Origin: Epiperipatus broadwayi
Lineage: Eukaryota > Onychophora > Udeonychophora > Euonychophora > Peripatidae
NCBI GenBank assembly: GCA_028023455.1
Contig: JAQFVV010000442.1
Location: forward strand, 129,501 to 193,500
Direction of reading: 5' to 3'
Length of the DNA stretch: 64,000 bases
Numbering within the stretch: position 1 is the stretch's first letter; each line of letters begins with the position of its first letter. This document shows positions 10,723 through 23,731 of this stretch, piece after piece. The notes below the pieces were generated by a model. It worked only from the letters and a program-made list of their open reading frames with translations, was not told where the DNA came from and searched no databases. Made by a program: the position numbers and the translations under genes.

Positions 10723-13700
10723 TGAAACAGATATTACTGTCCTTCTATCTGTTTCACCTTTATGTCTCCATAGACACATCTATGCCGGTTTTAAACACTC
10801 TTTAGTACACGTGTATATGTATCCACTCAGTGTTATATGCCTTTACACAGCTGTATATATATGTTTACACAGTTGTATATATCCACACAGCGATATATTC
10901 ATTTATACAGTTATATATGTGGTCACAGTTTTATATGCATTCAAACAATTATATGTTTATTGTCACACATACAAGCACCTGTAAATGATAATGATATTAA
11001 ATTTTGTATAGATATATTGCAGCATTTATATAAATAATATATTGTATAAGGGTTATTTTGTTTAGAAAATGTGGCTAAATATTCTTTAACAAGTTTGGTT
11101 TAAGTAAATTATAAATCACATGCGAAATTCACAGATTGGTAATAAGACTATTTAGAATAATTCGCAGGTGAGATCAGATGGTCCCTAGGTTATTGACATT
11201 GTTTTAGAGCTCATTCATTACGATTGTAATGAATTTCTTTTCCCAGATCAAACCAGTAAAAATTTGGCAACAAGATAAAAAAAAGAGAGATTAGAATCAA
11301 AAGAGACAGACTGCTGTAAAACTTAGAAGAAGTTTGAATTGTGTTTTAAAATAGATAGTCACTGGCTTTTGATCTAGGGAATATAGATATCGCAGATTTT
11401 TATTTAGAATAATTCGCAGGTGGGATCAGATGGTCCCTAGGTTATTGACATTGTTCTAGAGCTCATTCATTACGATTGTAATGAATTTCTTTTCCCAGAT
11501 CAAACCAGTAAAAGTTTGGGCAACAAGATAAAAAAAAGATAAGAATCAAAAGAGACCTAAGGCTAAAACTTAGAAGAAGTCTGAATTGTGTTTTAAAATA
11601 GATAGTCGCTGGCTTTTGATCTAGGGAATATAAATATTGCAGATTTTTTTTGAAATTCACTCTTTAGCTTTTTTTTTCTGAAAATTGTTGTGGAGACCAG
11701 AATCCAAAATGATCGAGTAAAATAATATATTTACTGGCTCTGGAGCCAGATGGCTACTCTCAGTTCCTCTAAACATTCCTTTGAATAGACTTTCCAGCAA
11801 CCTGCATGGAGAATATGAAGAAATTTAACCTATCTGAAAGGCCACTGAAGATTATGATGCTGTCAGACGCCCTATTCCAACCACTATCATTGATATACGC
11901 TTCAAGTCCACTCAAGGAGGCAGAGAGAGATGGTAATCATTTTTAAAAAGAAGCTGCGGTATGAACTTTAATCTATAAATTCTTATAACACTTTAAAAAG
12001 AACGTTCTATCTAAATTATAAAAACTCTTTCAATTTTACCCTCTTATAAAAAGAAACTATCAGTCTGTGTAACTTTATCTATAATGTAAAAGAAAAAAAA
12101 CTCACTTACTTTAATTTTATAAACTGCTGAAATCTTTTATGAATTAAAAGATTTCATATTTTTTTTATACTCATTAAATGTCCGAAATTTATTCTCTTCA
12201 ATTCCTACAAACTAACGGTCTTGCCAAATTTCAGTAATTTTAATATTTTGTTTAAATGCATTTTGTTATGTTTAATATGTGATAATATGCTCAGATTTCG
12301 AAACAATGAAACTAAGTAAGTAATTTATAAAGGAGATAATTGTAATCTTCACTTAGACATTTTAAAAGCCTTGTTTATTTTATTAAATCATTGTTTCGAA
12401 ATTATAATATTGGTAATAAACGAATGCGCTAACCACTCGTTGTTATCATAGTTATATATATATTGTAAAATCGTATTTTTTTAAGATTTGCTTAACCGAT
12501 CTTATATTATAACCTTTGATATTTATTAGTTGGAAGGGGATATATATATTGTCTAGAGATGATAAAGTATATTTGCTAATGTTTGTATTAAGTCCCATCG
12601 AATATACTTTCCCTCCTTAATTAAGAATATTTATATGCAGATTCAGGATCTTAACTAGATTATTTTTATGTAGTTTAAGCCCATTTTATTAGCATACTTA
12701 TAATGCTAATTTTAAGAACTGTTTTGAATTAGCTTGACAGATAAAAGCTATCTGTTTTAGGCGCAATTAATTATATGCATACTTATTGCTTTTTATATAT
12801 ATATTGCGTGCATTGCGGGTGTGTTTTTATATAGTACACTTATATGTGTTACGTTTTGCTGCCTCTGACAAGGGTTCACGGTAACAAACCGCCCCTTTAT
12901 TTAGTTCGGGTTATGGCTATCTTCATTAGAACTGGGGGCGTGAGGACCCAGATTTTTCCATAAAGCCAATCCGACTTCCTGAACTTTATGTTCATATATC
13001 AATAGCAGCAAACCGTCGGTCTCAGAGCAAACCGAGCATTTGATGCTGAAACTCTTGAAGAATCACACACTCGCACTGCAAGTTTATTTCTTTAATATTT
13101 TATATAGCGCCATAGCGCATATATGTGGACCTAATGGTAACCAGTTCTTTTTCCCATATTAATTAATCATTCAGCTTTAGACTGGAGTTTGAATCTGCAT
13201 GATTCTGAGTTTATTTAGTTGCTCATTTAATTAGTATATATAACAGCCTTTAAAACTGGCTGTACTCATCATCATCTCTACTAAAGTATCAACTTCTAAC
13301 TTAAGCAAGTCAAGTTCATAAGATGAGCATATTAAATAATTAGGCATGACCTCTATAACTCACACACACATGTATTGTAATATGTTTAAAAGGGAACAGA
13401 TGTACTTGATAACAGTCCCAACTATTGTAACATGCTTGCCTGTATTGAATACCTTGTGAAGATTATACAATCCCTGCCATTATGATATTTTGTGTTAGAT
13501 CATTTGTTATTGTTTTAATAAATCCTTTTAAATATAAACTGTTGTATATCTTTCTTGCTCAGACTCTAGATCAAACCAAACCACAGTATCTTATCCAATC
13601 CATAGTATTTTATCCAATCCACAGTATATTATTAAATGTCACAGTTCATACTCCAATTTCTTAATGAGTTTATATGCTATATGTGTATGTCTGGTAGTTA

Positions 13701-13981
13701 AGATTAATAGAGTGTTAAGTGTTATATATATCACTTATTTAGTTAGGTTAGTAATGACCTTAAGTCTCGTGTTTCTCCCTGTTCTATGTCGGCTCGCGGT
13801 TAAATGAGAACTGAGTGTAGCCCCAGGAATGTCACTCATAAGGTGTTAAATTTGGAGTACTGGCAGATGAGTTGGAGTTTGGTCGGATTAGAGGTCTCAA
13901 CCACCTCACTACGGTCAGCTTTGGTATATTTTGCTTGGGCTCTGAATTTTGTTGCATGAGTGTACAAATCTGACTGTTACA
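10723..13981 (+). repeat. 3' LTR (3259 bp)
   Basis: The right direct repeat has the same hairpin start and the same 3' end as the 5' LTR. One 1-bp deletion near 13650 breaks the frame of a 108-codon ORF that is open in the 5' LTR, which argues that ORF is not selected. Confidence 0.9.
11150..11646 (+). repeat. 252-bp tandem duplication inside the 3' LTR
   Basis: Counterpart of the 5' LTR duplication with the same period and the same unit-specific differences. Confidence 0.9.
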
Positions 13982-14878
13982 ATATATATATAAAATAAAA
14001 TTACGTTTTTTAAAATTCACTTCAACAATAAATAAAAGTTTTAGAAGTACAATTGATTCAAGATTATTTAAATGATTAATGATTTATATAGATGTTACAT
14101 TGAAATTAATATATAATTAAAAATTTGTTTGCTTTATTTTAAATAAATATCTTAAATTTATGTCATTTACTAATAGATGATAATAATAATTATTTGAAAA
14201 CTTATAAATTAATAAATATATATGTAAATAATGAAACAGATGACACACCAACACACAATCTATAACCTTGGTAATTCATGTATGAATTTAGTTTTACAGC
14301 TTAAAAGAAAAAAAAGGTTAACACAGATAAATTTATTAATATAAATATTTAAAATAAAGTCTGCAATTACTTATGTAATAATATTTCTTAATACTTTTGA
14401 ATTACTATAAATTATTCAAAACTAAATATTTAAAGTGTTTCTCTTTGATATTCTAGTGGATTTACTTCTGGTTATGATCAAATTTAAAAACTTTTAATAC
14501 AACAAAACCAATTATTTTTTGTCTAAAACAATATTTATTGTGATGTGCATTTGGTTACAAAATTAATTCCAATATTGTTACATTTAAAATTAAGTAACAA
14601 ATTTAAATTAGAAAATTATTTTTGAATCTACATAGTTTTGATTTTAAAATAAAATAAAAAGTAATAATATAGTTATAACCTTGTTTTTATTAATTAAAAA
14701 AAAAAAATACTTATTTCATCTTTTATTTATAATTTTTTGTAAATTCCCTAATGTAACTATAAGTAATATAGTCAGTTTAACAAAATAAATAGAAAGAGAA
14801 AGCATGTTATAAGAATTTGGCATTTACCAGGACATTATCCAAAGTATTCTCTATGAAACATTATGTAGCATATATTAC

Positions 14879-14881
<3 letters not shown>

Positions 14882-14931
<50 letters not shown>
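14882..14931. repeat. (AT)n microsatellite
   Basis: An uninterrupted AT run of about 50 bp. Confidence 0.95.
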
Positions 14932-14937
<6 letters not shown>

Positions 14938-15204
14938 CAAATATTATAAAAGCTGAATATGAATTGAGACTTACCAGAATCTAAAGTTGTCCATTTGTTA
15001 GCCAGAATATACAGGCAATCTATAAGATAAGCCATCCTACAGATAGATTTCAGTGATATAAGTTAAGCTATTATTTATATTTATACAAAAAGAAGTTGTT
15101 GTGAAAGATTTGAAATATCTATTTTAACAAAAATGAATCAACTATTATTTGTATATAAAGCTGTTACGAAACATATGTAAAATAAGTTGCTGATAAGTAA
15201 AATA

Positions 15205-15300
15205 ATAAATATAGGAGATTTGAACTCAGTCTTTTAAGTGCCCACAACCATCCACACTATCTCATATAACTTTGATATATATGACCATACACATGTAGAA
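15205..15300. repeat. Single arm of the dispersed foldback family
   Basis: GATTTGAACTCAGTCTTTTAA is followed by CCACACTATCTCATATAACT and ATATGACCATACACATGT. The same order of words forms the arms of the elements at 30.4-31.1 kb and 47.5-47.8 kb. On the minus strand GAGTTCAAATCTCC resembles a tRNA B box. Confidence 0.6.
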
Positions 15301-15984
15301 AAGATAAATAAATAAATAAAATAAGTATATAGGGATATTATTTAGAAAAAAATTACACTAGTGTTAAAGAAAATGTAATAATTTTTTTTTAATAAACTGG
15401 ACTAATTTGTTTTAAAAAAAAAACGATTGAATAAATTATCTAGATAATGAAAAAGTTTTTAAAAATAAAATGTTGAACAATAATTAATCAATGGAGATCT
15501 CAAGGAAAAACAGGATCTAGATGAATTACTGTATTTTTTAAGCAGTTTTGTAAAAATTTAAACTTCTAAACATGACTAACTTTTAGCCATTTAAATGTTT
15601 ATTATGAACAATATACAATTTCTGTATACAAATAAACCATTAAAAGTTCACAATATAAATGCTTGCATCAAACCCATCTCTTACAATCCTACTACCACCA
15701 CCCATTATGGTAAGTTTAAATCTCTGATTTGTATGCAAATATTTCTATTGGCATACAGAATTTATTCACATATACATTTTTATATGCACAGATATTCCAG
15801 TTATTTTTAATTAACAAATTGAGTAATTTTAAAATTATAAAATAGGGGTTTTTTTTTTCAATGTTACAAATAAAGAATTACCCTAAATATAAAATTATAA
15901 TTGATATGTTTATATAGGAAAAAATAAAATAATTACGTACTAAAATTAATAATTGAAATATTTATTATATTAGAACATACAAAT

Positions 15985-16650
15985 TTAAAATCACTTTAAA
16001 CATTAAAAAATGTTCAGCTATATCCTCTGTGAATAGACATTTAGAACCTGCATCTCAAAACAGCTAATTCAAAAAGGTACTCCTTTGAACTATGGGCTAT
16101 AAAATATTAAATATTGAAATATGGACTAATCCAAACAGAGAGCATGAAATTTACATAAGCAATGGTCTTTAAATTGCTATTAAACAAACATGTTTACTAT
16201 ACTTACACAAAGGCGGATTAAACATTAATCATTTTTATCTTTGAAACTCCCAAATACAGATACAAACAAAAATATTTTCAGTGCATTCGTGCATAGCACT
16301 AAATGAAATAAATATCAAATCACCTCAAAAGTTAAAAAAAAAAGTTCAGCTACACCCTCTATAAATAAAGATATTAGAGCTCACACAGCTAATGCAAAAA
16401 GTACTTCTTTTAACTATAGGCTGCAAAGATATTAAATATTGAAACATGGACTAATTCAAACAGAGAGCATGAAATTTACATAAGCAATGATCTTTAAATT
16501 GCTCCTAGACAAACATGTTTACTATATTTACACAAAGACAGACTAAACGTTATTCATTTTTAATCTTTCTAACTCCCAAACACAGATAAATATGAAAATA
16601 TTTTCACTGCATAATATCAAATGTTAAATCATTTCAAATGTTAAAAAACG
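15985..16650. repeat. Tandem duplication, period ~325 bp (two copies)
   Basis: Copy 1 starts about 15985 and copy 2 about 16311. GAGCATGAAATTTACATAAG occurs at 16139 and again 325 bp later. Many point differences separate them, and a third copy appears to start (AAATCATTTCAAATGTTAAA) before the pattern ends. Non-coding. Confidence 0.85.
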
Positions 16651-16881
16651 TGCATGTATGTGAAAGGGTCGCAATGTATATGTGTGTGTGTATTATCTTT
16701 ATGCATTATTAATGTGTTTTGGACTATAAAAATTAAAGAAAGTATTCAATAATAATTAGGGTATTTATACATCTTACCTACACATGTCAGTGTTCATATG
16801 TACATATGTTTTATGTTTAGGACCACTTATAATTTATATATTTGCTAACTACAATTTAAACAATATTGTATTTAATACTTT

Positions 16882-16990
16882 TTTTTTTCATATGTCATAG
16901 CACCGGCCGGGACGCGAACCCACAACCGTCTGCAACCAACTACTTGCTTGCAAGGTGGCCGCAATGACCTCTCAGCTAACAGCGCTTGAC
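16882..16990 (-). repeat. tRNA-derived SINE, intact copy with 17-bp target duplication
   Basis: ATTGTATTTAATACTTT occurs at 16865-16881 and again at 16991-17007, enclosing about 109 bp. On the minus strand the body begins TCAAGCGCTGTTAGCTGAG (A box), then has the B box GGTTCGCGTCC (complement at 16910-16920), and then GCTATGACATATG and a short poly(A). The 5' AGCGCTG can pair with CGGTGCT to form an acceptor stem. The extra length between anticodon and T arms suggests a class II (Leu/Ser-like) tRNA ancestor. The poly(A) next to the target duplication is the mark of LINE-driven insertion. It is a very short SINE: a tRNA unit plus a ~13-base tail. Confidence 0.85.
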
Positions 16991-17505
16991 ATTGTATTTA
17001 ATACTTTAATTTGAAATTAGTTATTATTGCAGTAATTTATATTTGTTAATACAGAATAATCTATTAGTGCTATTAAAATATTTTTCAGATATTGGAAGTT
17101 CATTTTTTTATATCATTATTGTTTGTACTGTTAATTAATTATAATAATATTAAATAGTGTTATGACACTTACAACGTAAAGCTGTATAAATTAATAGCAA
17201 TTAATCAATTAAAATGGCTTAGCACTTTCAAGAAAATGTATTTCTCATAATCATAGACTGTTATGACTCATTCATTGGAATCATTTTATATGTATAATAT
17301 GCAAACTCTATGCAAATGAGTCAATTAGCTCATCTTTTTGATATAGCAAAACATGCTTCTTTACGTTTAATGGTGAAGGGGTCTTCTGCTATGAAGTAAA
17401 TCTCCTTTACCTTATGTTTACCATTGTGCCTCTCAGTACAAACTAATTTTGCATAGATTTGAACTTATATCTGGATACTTTTTGATGTTGTGCAAAAATT
17501 GAAAT

Positions 17506-19614
17506 TCATTCTGGGTTAGTATGTGATTTATTATACCTATACTTATGCTGTGACAACCTAGTAGCTATGGTGGCTCTGGTTTCACCATAGTATGAGGCTT
17601 TGCATCCATTGTGAGGGCATGCAATGTTATACACAGCATGTGAGGTCTGAACAGAAGCTATGATGTCTTTAGTGTTGTTAATAAGCCTATTAGTTGAGAG
17701 AGATGTATGAAAGTTCTTATAAAACTCCATAGAGAAAGTCCTATAGAATGTCTTATGCAAAGAGGGCACGTAAGGCAACAACAGAGGGGGCTTGTTATCT
17801 CTAACTCTGTGTGTTCCTATATTATTAATAAAATGTCTAATCTTACTATAAACTATATAGTGCTTGTATCCTGATTTGATTAAATTGTTAATATAATTAA
17901 TCATGTTAGACCTTCTTTCTACCTCGAATTTGTACAAATGGTAATTTCTAAAAAGAAATGATGTCAACCCAGAAAACTTGTGAGCCATAGGTGTGTATGA
18001 ATCAGGGTGAATCTGTCCATGAACTTCTGGTGGCTTTTTGACCATTGAATATAGTTAAGTGTACTTCCTTCTCTGTGAATGTTGATATCTAAATATTTTA
18101 CTTCTTGCTTTATATCTTCCAATGTAATGTTTAAATCTGAGGATATGTGCACTTGTATGTGAGCTTTGATTTGCTCAACAACATTTACTGGAGCAGCTAT
18201 AAATAAGATGTCCACATACCTCGTATATATTATATGATTATCTACTGTTGTATTTAGATAATACTTGTTTTTCATAATAATTCAAATAAATGCTAGCCAT
18301 GATGCCACTCATGGATAATCCCATGGGCCCCCCATCATTCATGTAGTACCAATTGTCTTCAAACTTTGCCATTATATTTTTATCCAACCATCTCAAAAAT
18401 TTGGTGATGAAACAAATTTAGGCTTGAGCCACATTATTACTTGCCAGTTCTAGTTGTATAATGTCTATAGATTTCCATTAATAAACCCATATAACTCAGA
18501 AATATCTAAAGCAGCAATTTTAAACTCATGTTTTATTAGTGCATTCTTGATTCACTTTATAAAATCGAAAGAAGATTTAATAATATACTCCCCAAAGCCT
18601 ATGCTGTCAATTAGCCACTGATTTATCGTCTTAGCTGTTTTACAATAATGCATGCCTCCAAAGTCCAACATCAGCCTCAGAGGCGTGTTAGGCTTATGTA
18701 ATTTGGCATTGGCAAACATTGAGGGTGTGGAAGAAGATGGGTACATTTGATAATACTCAGCTTTAGAGAAAGCTTTATTGCAATGCATACAAAGTATCGA
18801 TGATATATACTTCTCATTATCAAGTTTGTTATTAAAGCTTGCTATGTGTACAAATCTCAATTTATCAATTTGCATTTTCATCTTATTAACATTTGTTTTT
18901 ATTCATTATCACAAATCTATTCCCCTTGGCTTCCCTCATGCATGTAATTGAACAGTCAACAAAAAAATTTTTGGTGTCGTTAATTTTTCTACCCCATTTA
19001 TCTGATGTTGTGTTAAGTGGCTTGTGTTGGATCACTCTGGCAATTTGGAAAACATAGTTATCCCTATGCCAGTCATTAACCAGTCATGTCTCTATGTCCA
19101 CCATCACCTCCATCCTCAGATGTCTCAACTCACTACCAATGTATTTGGGATCCAGATCTAATACTTCTTTAACTTCCACTGGCAACATTATATTAGTCAG
19201 ATTGACAAAATACTCTCTTTTGGGCATTATTAATATTAATACCTTGTTTTTCTGTTAAAAACACAAACTTCCATTTGAATTTGTACTCACTAAATTGTTG
19301 CACTTATTCATCACCCATGGAGGAATTGACAAATTTCCCAATGTTCTCTGCAACTGGTTTTCCTTCTTGAGTGCCTTATTACATTCTTTAATCACCAGTC
19401 CAAGTACATATATTTGCACCTGTGCATTAATATTGTTTTGGTTATGTATAGCATGATTAATGTTAACTCTGCAACAATTTGGGATACTTTTAAACTTTGC
19501 ATATCTTTGCAGGAAATTTATCCATTGTTGAAAAGTGCAAACCGACAGGCTAACACATAATATCTGCTTATATTGCCTATTGTAATTCATGTTAATAAAT
19601 TCATTAATCATCAT
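17506..19614 (-). pseudogene. Penelope-like element, decayed (reverse transcriptase + GIY-YIG)
   Basis: Minus-strand blocks in several frames follow the order of a Penelope-like polymerase. First comes 19255-19614 (N-terminal, unassigned). Next is a block at about 18885-19230 with one in-frame stop that ends in AKGNRFVIMNK, the usual DKG-x-x-VIM motif. Then comes 18552-18881 with FANAKLHKPNTPLRLM, matching the K-x-H-K-x-x-x-P-L-R motif. IAALDISELYGF and GGPMGLSMSGIMASIYL follow near 18500 and 18300 with stops. 17964-18275 holds TRYVDILFIA (catalytic Y-V-D-D box with the second Asp replaced). 17506-18045 holds a C-terminal GIY-YIG domain (VYNIACPHNGCKASYYGET then RLSQHK). Stops and frameshifts between blocks and the damaged YVDD show that it is dead. 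In living elements the polymerase copies RNA at a nick made by the GIY-YIG nuclease. Confidence 0.85.
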
Positions 19615-22600
19615 TTTTGATTATCATCCTAGATTTAATTTTATATATTTTATACTTATTAACATATAGTCACTAATGTTTGTTATTACTTTAAGTTAGT
19701 TCCTGGAATAATAATATATATAGTATGTTTTATATGGAAATTCGTATAACTTTTTTAGAATTATTTTGATGTGCTGAATGTTATAATTGAATCTACACAC
19801 TTTATTTTATATTTCATGATGATGTCTACTGGTTTATTTGTGGACAGAATACTCATGGTTTTTGATGACAATTAGCATTTATGTAATGAATACCACATAC
19901 TCAGGATTATAGCTATATCAGCACATATATATGCATGCACGAAACAACAGAATTAGGGATAATTGCATTTTATAGTATTATGCTCATTCTGGAATTGACT
20001 AGAGACTGATTACCCCAAGATTTTTCAGAATATCTTTTAAATATAGACATGAAGGATGATCATTATTGCACTAGTGTAATTACTTTTATTCAGTTATTGT
20101 TACTTCTGATAACAATGTGCTGTTTCTTTGTTTTTATTTTATTGTAGTTACTAAAAATATTTTTTTTAAAATATATTTTTATAGAAATATAATAGTAGTT
20201 GCAGATTATTATTTCACTCATATTTTTATTCCATTAACAAATGGTTTCCAATATTATATCCAATATTGATCATGTCTTTGTGATTTGCACTATAAAATAG
20301 CACAACTTCAAACTTAAATATAACTTCACACATGAGAAATAAAATTTCAAATATTTACCATAAAACTTAAAAGATAATTATTTAACTTAATCATGAAATA
20401 CATAAACAAGAGAATGTATAAATATTTGGTTATTAAATGATGAATAATTAATTTATAGACTATAAAATAATGAACATGATATACATGTAAAAAGAGTATA
20501 TATTTGTTATATAACACTTGAAGAAAAGCAAAAATTTTGTAAATTGGATGAAACTTCCAATTATGGTCATTTGTTTCACCATATCATATTTTCTGATAGA
20601 ATTTTGCCATTGGCTTAAGAATGCAATGTGATGATGTTACAACATGCTATAGTCTCCACCAGTAATTACACCAACCTACTCCAATTTTATATATTTACAA
20701 GTCTCTACATCTCAAAAAGTTTGGTGTGAGTTTTAACTGATCTCAAATTTCTCAAATAAACCAGCTTCTAACTTTCAGTAAAGTAAGGTGTAATTTTTAA
20801 TCAATTCTTAATGCTCATATACTTAGTAGAATCAGCTTCCACATGTAATTACCACAATCAAGGTTTAAATTACTAAGATTTTATCAATATTTCAAATTTA
20901 GGATTTCATAGCTTATAATATTTAAATAGAGACAACTTTTCTACATTGTAAATGCTGCACTATGAAGTATATATCCAACAGTTAAATCTTTGCTTATCCC
21001 AAGAAAATTTGTATATAAAGTTTAACTTTCCTTCTAATACAAATATAATAATTCAGACAGAGATGGAACTGGTGGTTTCCCTTCACTTTAGTGGCTAGTT
21101 GCTAGTTTGAATTCATTTAATATTAGAAACTGGAAATAAATTATATATCATTTATTACTTTAAAAATATCTGAATATATTATTAAAAAACAAGAAAGTAC
21201 TACAAATAAAGTGACGATTCCACTGATTGGTAGATTTTTTAGTCTTATCCTCTTGTGAAACTATTTGAAAATATTTTTATTGTACTTACAAATGCAAAAA
21301 AACTTTGTACATTTTCTATAATTGGTTAAATATATTATTTTCAAAAATATTTATATAGTAATTATTTAAAAAACAAGCATTTTCATGATTACTCTTAAAT
21401 TTTGTTTAAATATTTTATTTTAAAAAATACAAGTCAAGAAATTTGCAAAAGTGATAAAACTAATACGATTGACAACAGGTTGAGAAATACATTAAATTTT
21501 TGTAATGTTATAATAATTATAAATGCAATTTTGAATATTATAACAGAATTTTATATATTCATGATATTTTAACAATAAAATTAAGTTTCATTTACAAAGA
21601 TTTTGTTAATTTATTATTTTATAACATAGTGAAAACCTTCCAATAAATAAAAAGTTATTGTTCTTTTTATGTACTTCACTTATGTTTTTCCATACTTACA
21701 AAGTTCTAATATGATCTTTAAAATGTTTTTTGTTTATAAACATATATTTCTAATGAATGGAATTTACTTTATAGATTTCTATTTTAGAATAAAGATGTAA
21801 TATGAAAATTAAATGTTGAATAATAATGCAAATGACCACTAAAAGAAAACACAAGCAATGTGCATTTGTGAAAGTGTTAAAGAAAATGAAAAAATGAAGA
21901 TCAGACAAAATGTACTTATATAAGTATTTAAAATAAAGTTTGCAAATAATTAAATATTGATCAATTTATAATATTTTTTTATAAATAAGAAATTTATTTT
22001 ATATAGTGCTATGTTTTTATAAACTGTAATATTAATAAGCCAATAAGCTCTCATTTCCAAATACCTTAAGATTTGCCCATACATAAATGTTTGGGTCAAA
22101 AAGATAGATGGATTCATCCTATCTTTTCACAAAGACTTTTATCTTGTGTTTGAAAAGTGGGAGTATTAATATTACAATATTTCTTTATATTTTTAAACTA
22201 CTATAAATTATTTACAAATCAATAATAAACAGGTCTTGTATGTACATGTAGTCATAAAATTAATTGCATTATGTTTTTACTTAACTTTTTTAGCAGCTAA
22301 TTCCATGTTTCCATTTTGAATAAACTCTAGTGAGAATCAGTATACATATCATCCATATTTGAACAGTTTACTTTTATAACTAATTTTCTTTTTGTATAAT
22401 ATATTGCTAATGATAACATTATTTGTTACAAATCTATGGTTTCAGGTAATAGACATCTTAAAAATTAATATTTGACATTTTAAAAATATGAAAATGAATA
22501 TCTAAAAGAAGTTCTAAAATGGAGCTCATCACCATTGGATGTAATTTATCTATTCAAAAGGTTAGTAGAATGAAACATTAGATATTTGAGTTTTATATTA

Positions 22601-23654
22601 TTAAAAGAAGATAAATTTTGGAATAGTTAGCATCAAAGAAAAAAAATTTAAATCACTTTATTATTTATTAAAATTTAAAAAAATATTATCTTTACCATTT
22701 TGACAAAGGTGATTTTATTTTTCCTAGTAGAAACTAGTTCTGATTGTTGCAAAAAAACTTTTTAAGTTTTTTTAAAAAAAAACAAATCATTTTCAAAGGC
22801 AATTGCCTATTAGTGATATAGTTTTTGGTTTAAAAATAAGCCTTTTAAAAAACTATTGCATTATAATATTTAATTTGTAAACAAATTATTGAAAATTACA
22901 ATTTTTCTTTAGAGGTCTACATTATAGTTATTTCCCCTCAGGATAAAATACTTGACCAATCAGAGATTTTTATTTTTATTGACTTCTAGACCATCTTCCT
23001 CATGGCATTACCATGCCAATAGGATATTGTCAATCATGCAAAAGATGACATCTTCATTTTTTTTCTAATACATTAAAATTGTAACAGCAGGAAAAAATAA
23101 GCTACACACAATAATGTAAGATCATAGATAGGTTTAAAACAACATGAAGAATATATATTAATCACAGCACATTGTAATGCCAAAATGTCAAAATCTGAGC
23201 TAGATTACTGCTGCTAAAGATTTAGTAAAAATTTGAAACTATCATTTTGATTTTATGATAAATAAACATTGTTATTGCAGTTATGGTCTTGTTAAATATT
23301 ATTAAAATCACATTTTTCTTTATTTTGATGTAATATCCTATAAATACAATTTATCCAAACCACTTTGAACACTTTAGCAAAACTCTTTATTTGTACATAT
23401 ATACATGCACCTTACATTTTGACAGTCCTGCAGTATTCTTCAGAGCTATGATATAATGAACAAAATAAAATAAAATACATAACTATATAATAACACCATA
23501 AAAAATGTAAACAATAAAAAACTAATAACAACATAAAATATATTAAAAAACTAATAAAACTGAAGTAAATAATCAAACCCAAATAAAACAGTTAATATAA
23601 AATAAAATGTAAACAAAAATAAAAAATAAATAAAAATTATCCGTGTGTTTTCCT
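19615..23654. other. Intergenic A/T-rich region
   Basis: No gene recognised in 4 kb. About 21280-21850 is one copy of a dispersed repeat also found at 57120-57715. The rest shows only short A/T runs. Confidence 0.5.
21280..21850. repeat. Dispersed repeat, copy A (~570 bp)
   Basis: This copy shares ordered words with 57120-57715: TATTTTCAAAAATA, TAATAATTATA(A/G)ATGCAATTTT, CTTCCAATAA(A)TAAAAAGTTATTGTT, and AA(A)TGTTGA(A/G)(C/T)AATAA. No coding capacity and no clear ends. Confidence 0.65.
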
Positions 23655-23695
23655 ACGTGTGTTTTTTTTTTTCTATAAAAAAAATTATCTTAATA

Positions 23696-23731
<36 letters not shown>

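Larger units (their letters stand above)
3702..13981 (+). mobile_element. Complete non-autonomous LTR retrotransposon with giant LTRs (~10.3 kb)
   Basis: Two direct repeats of 3282 and 3259 bp enclose 3.74 kb. Both start TGAAACAGATATTACTG and end TCTGACTGTTACA, the TG...CA ends expected of LTRs. The element is flanked on both sides by ATAT (3698-3701 and 13982-13985), a possible 4-bp target duplication, weak by itself because the flank is A/T-rich. A purine run, GGGGAAA, stands directly before the 3' LTR. The inside holds one long ORF (8413-10242) and no recognisable protease, reverse transcriptase, RNase H or integrase, so mobility would need enzymes from elsewhere. By eye the LTRs differ by about a dozen point changes and a few small indels, which suggests recent insertion. 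I saw no tRNA primer-binding site next to the 5' LTR. Confidence 0.85.
13986..15984. other. A/T-rich intergenic stretch
   Basis: No gene recognised. It includes a (TA)n tract at 14882-14931 and a foldback-family arm near 15205-15300. Parts of 14230-14560 resemble 21920-22220 (shared word TATTTAAAATAAAGT). Confidence 0.5.

Noticed and set aside
16889-16989. Functional tRNA gene
   Set aside because: Flanking 17-bp duplications, a poly(A) and a non-tRNA tail shared with a second locus show a SINE.
20548-20580. TGAAAC...GTTTCA as a fourth long-LTR start
   Set aside because: Stem of only six bases, no A/T target duplication pair and no matching TCTGAC...TACA end downstream.
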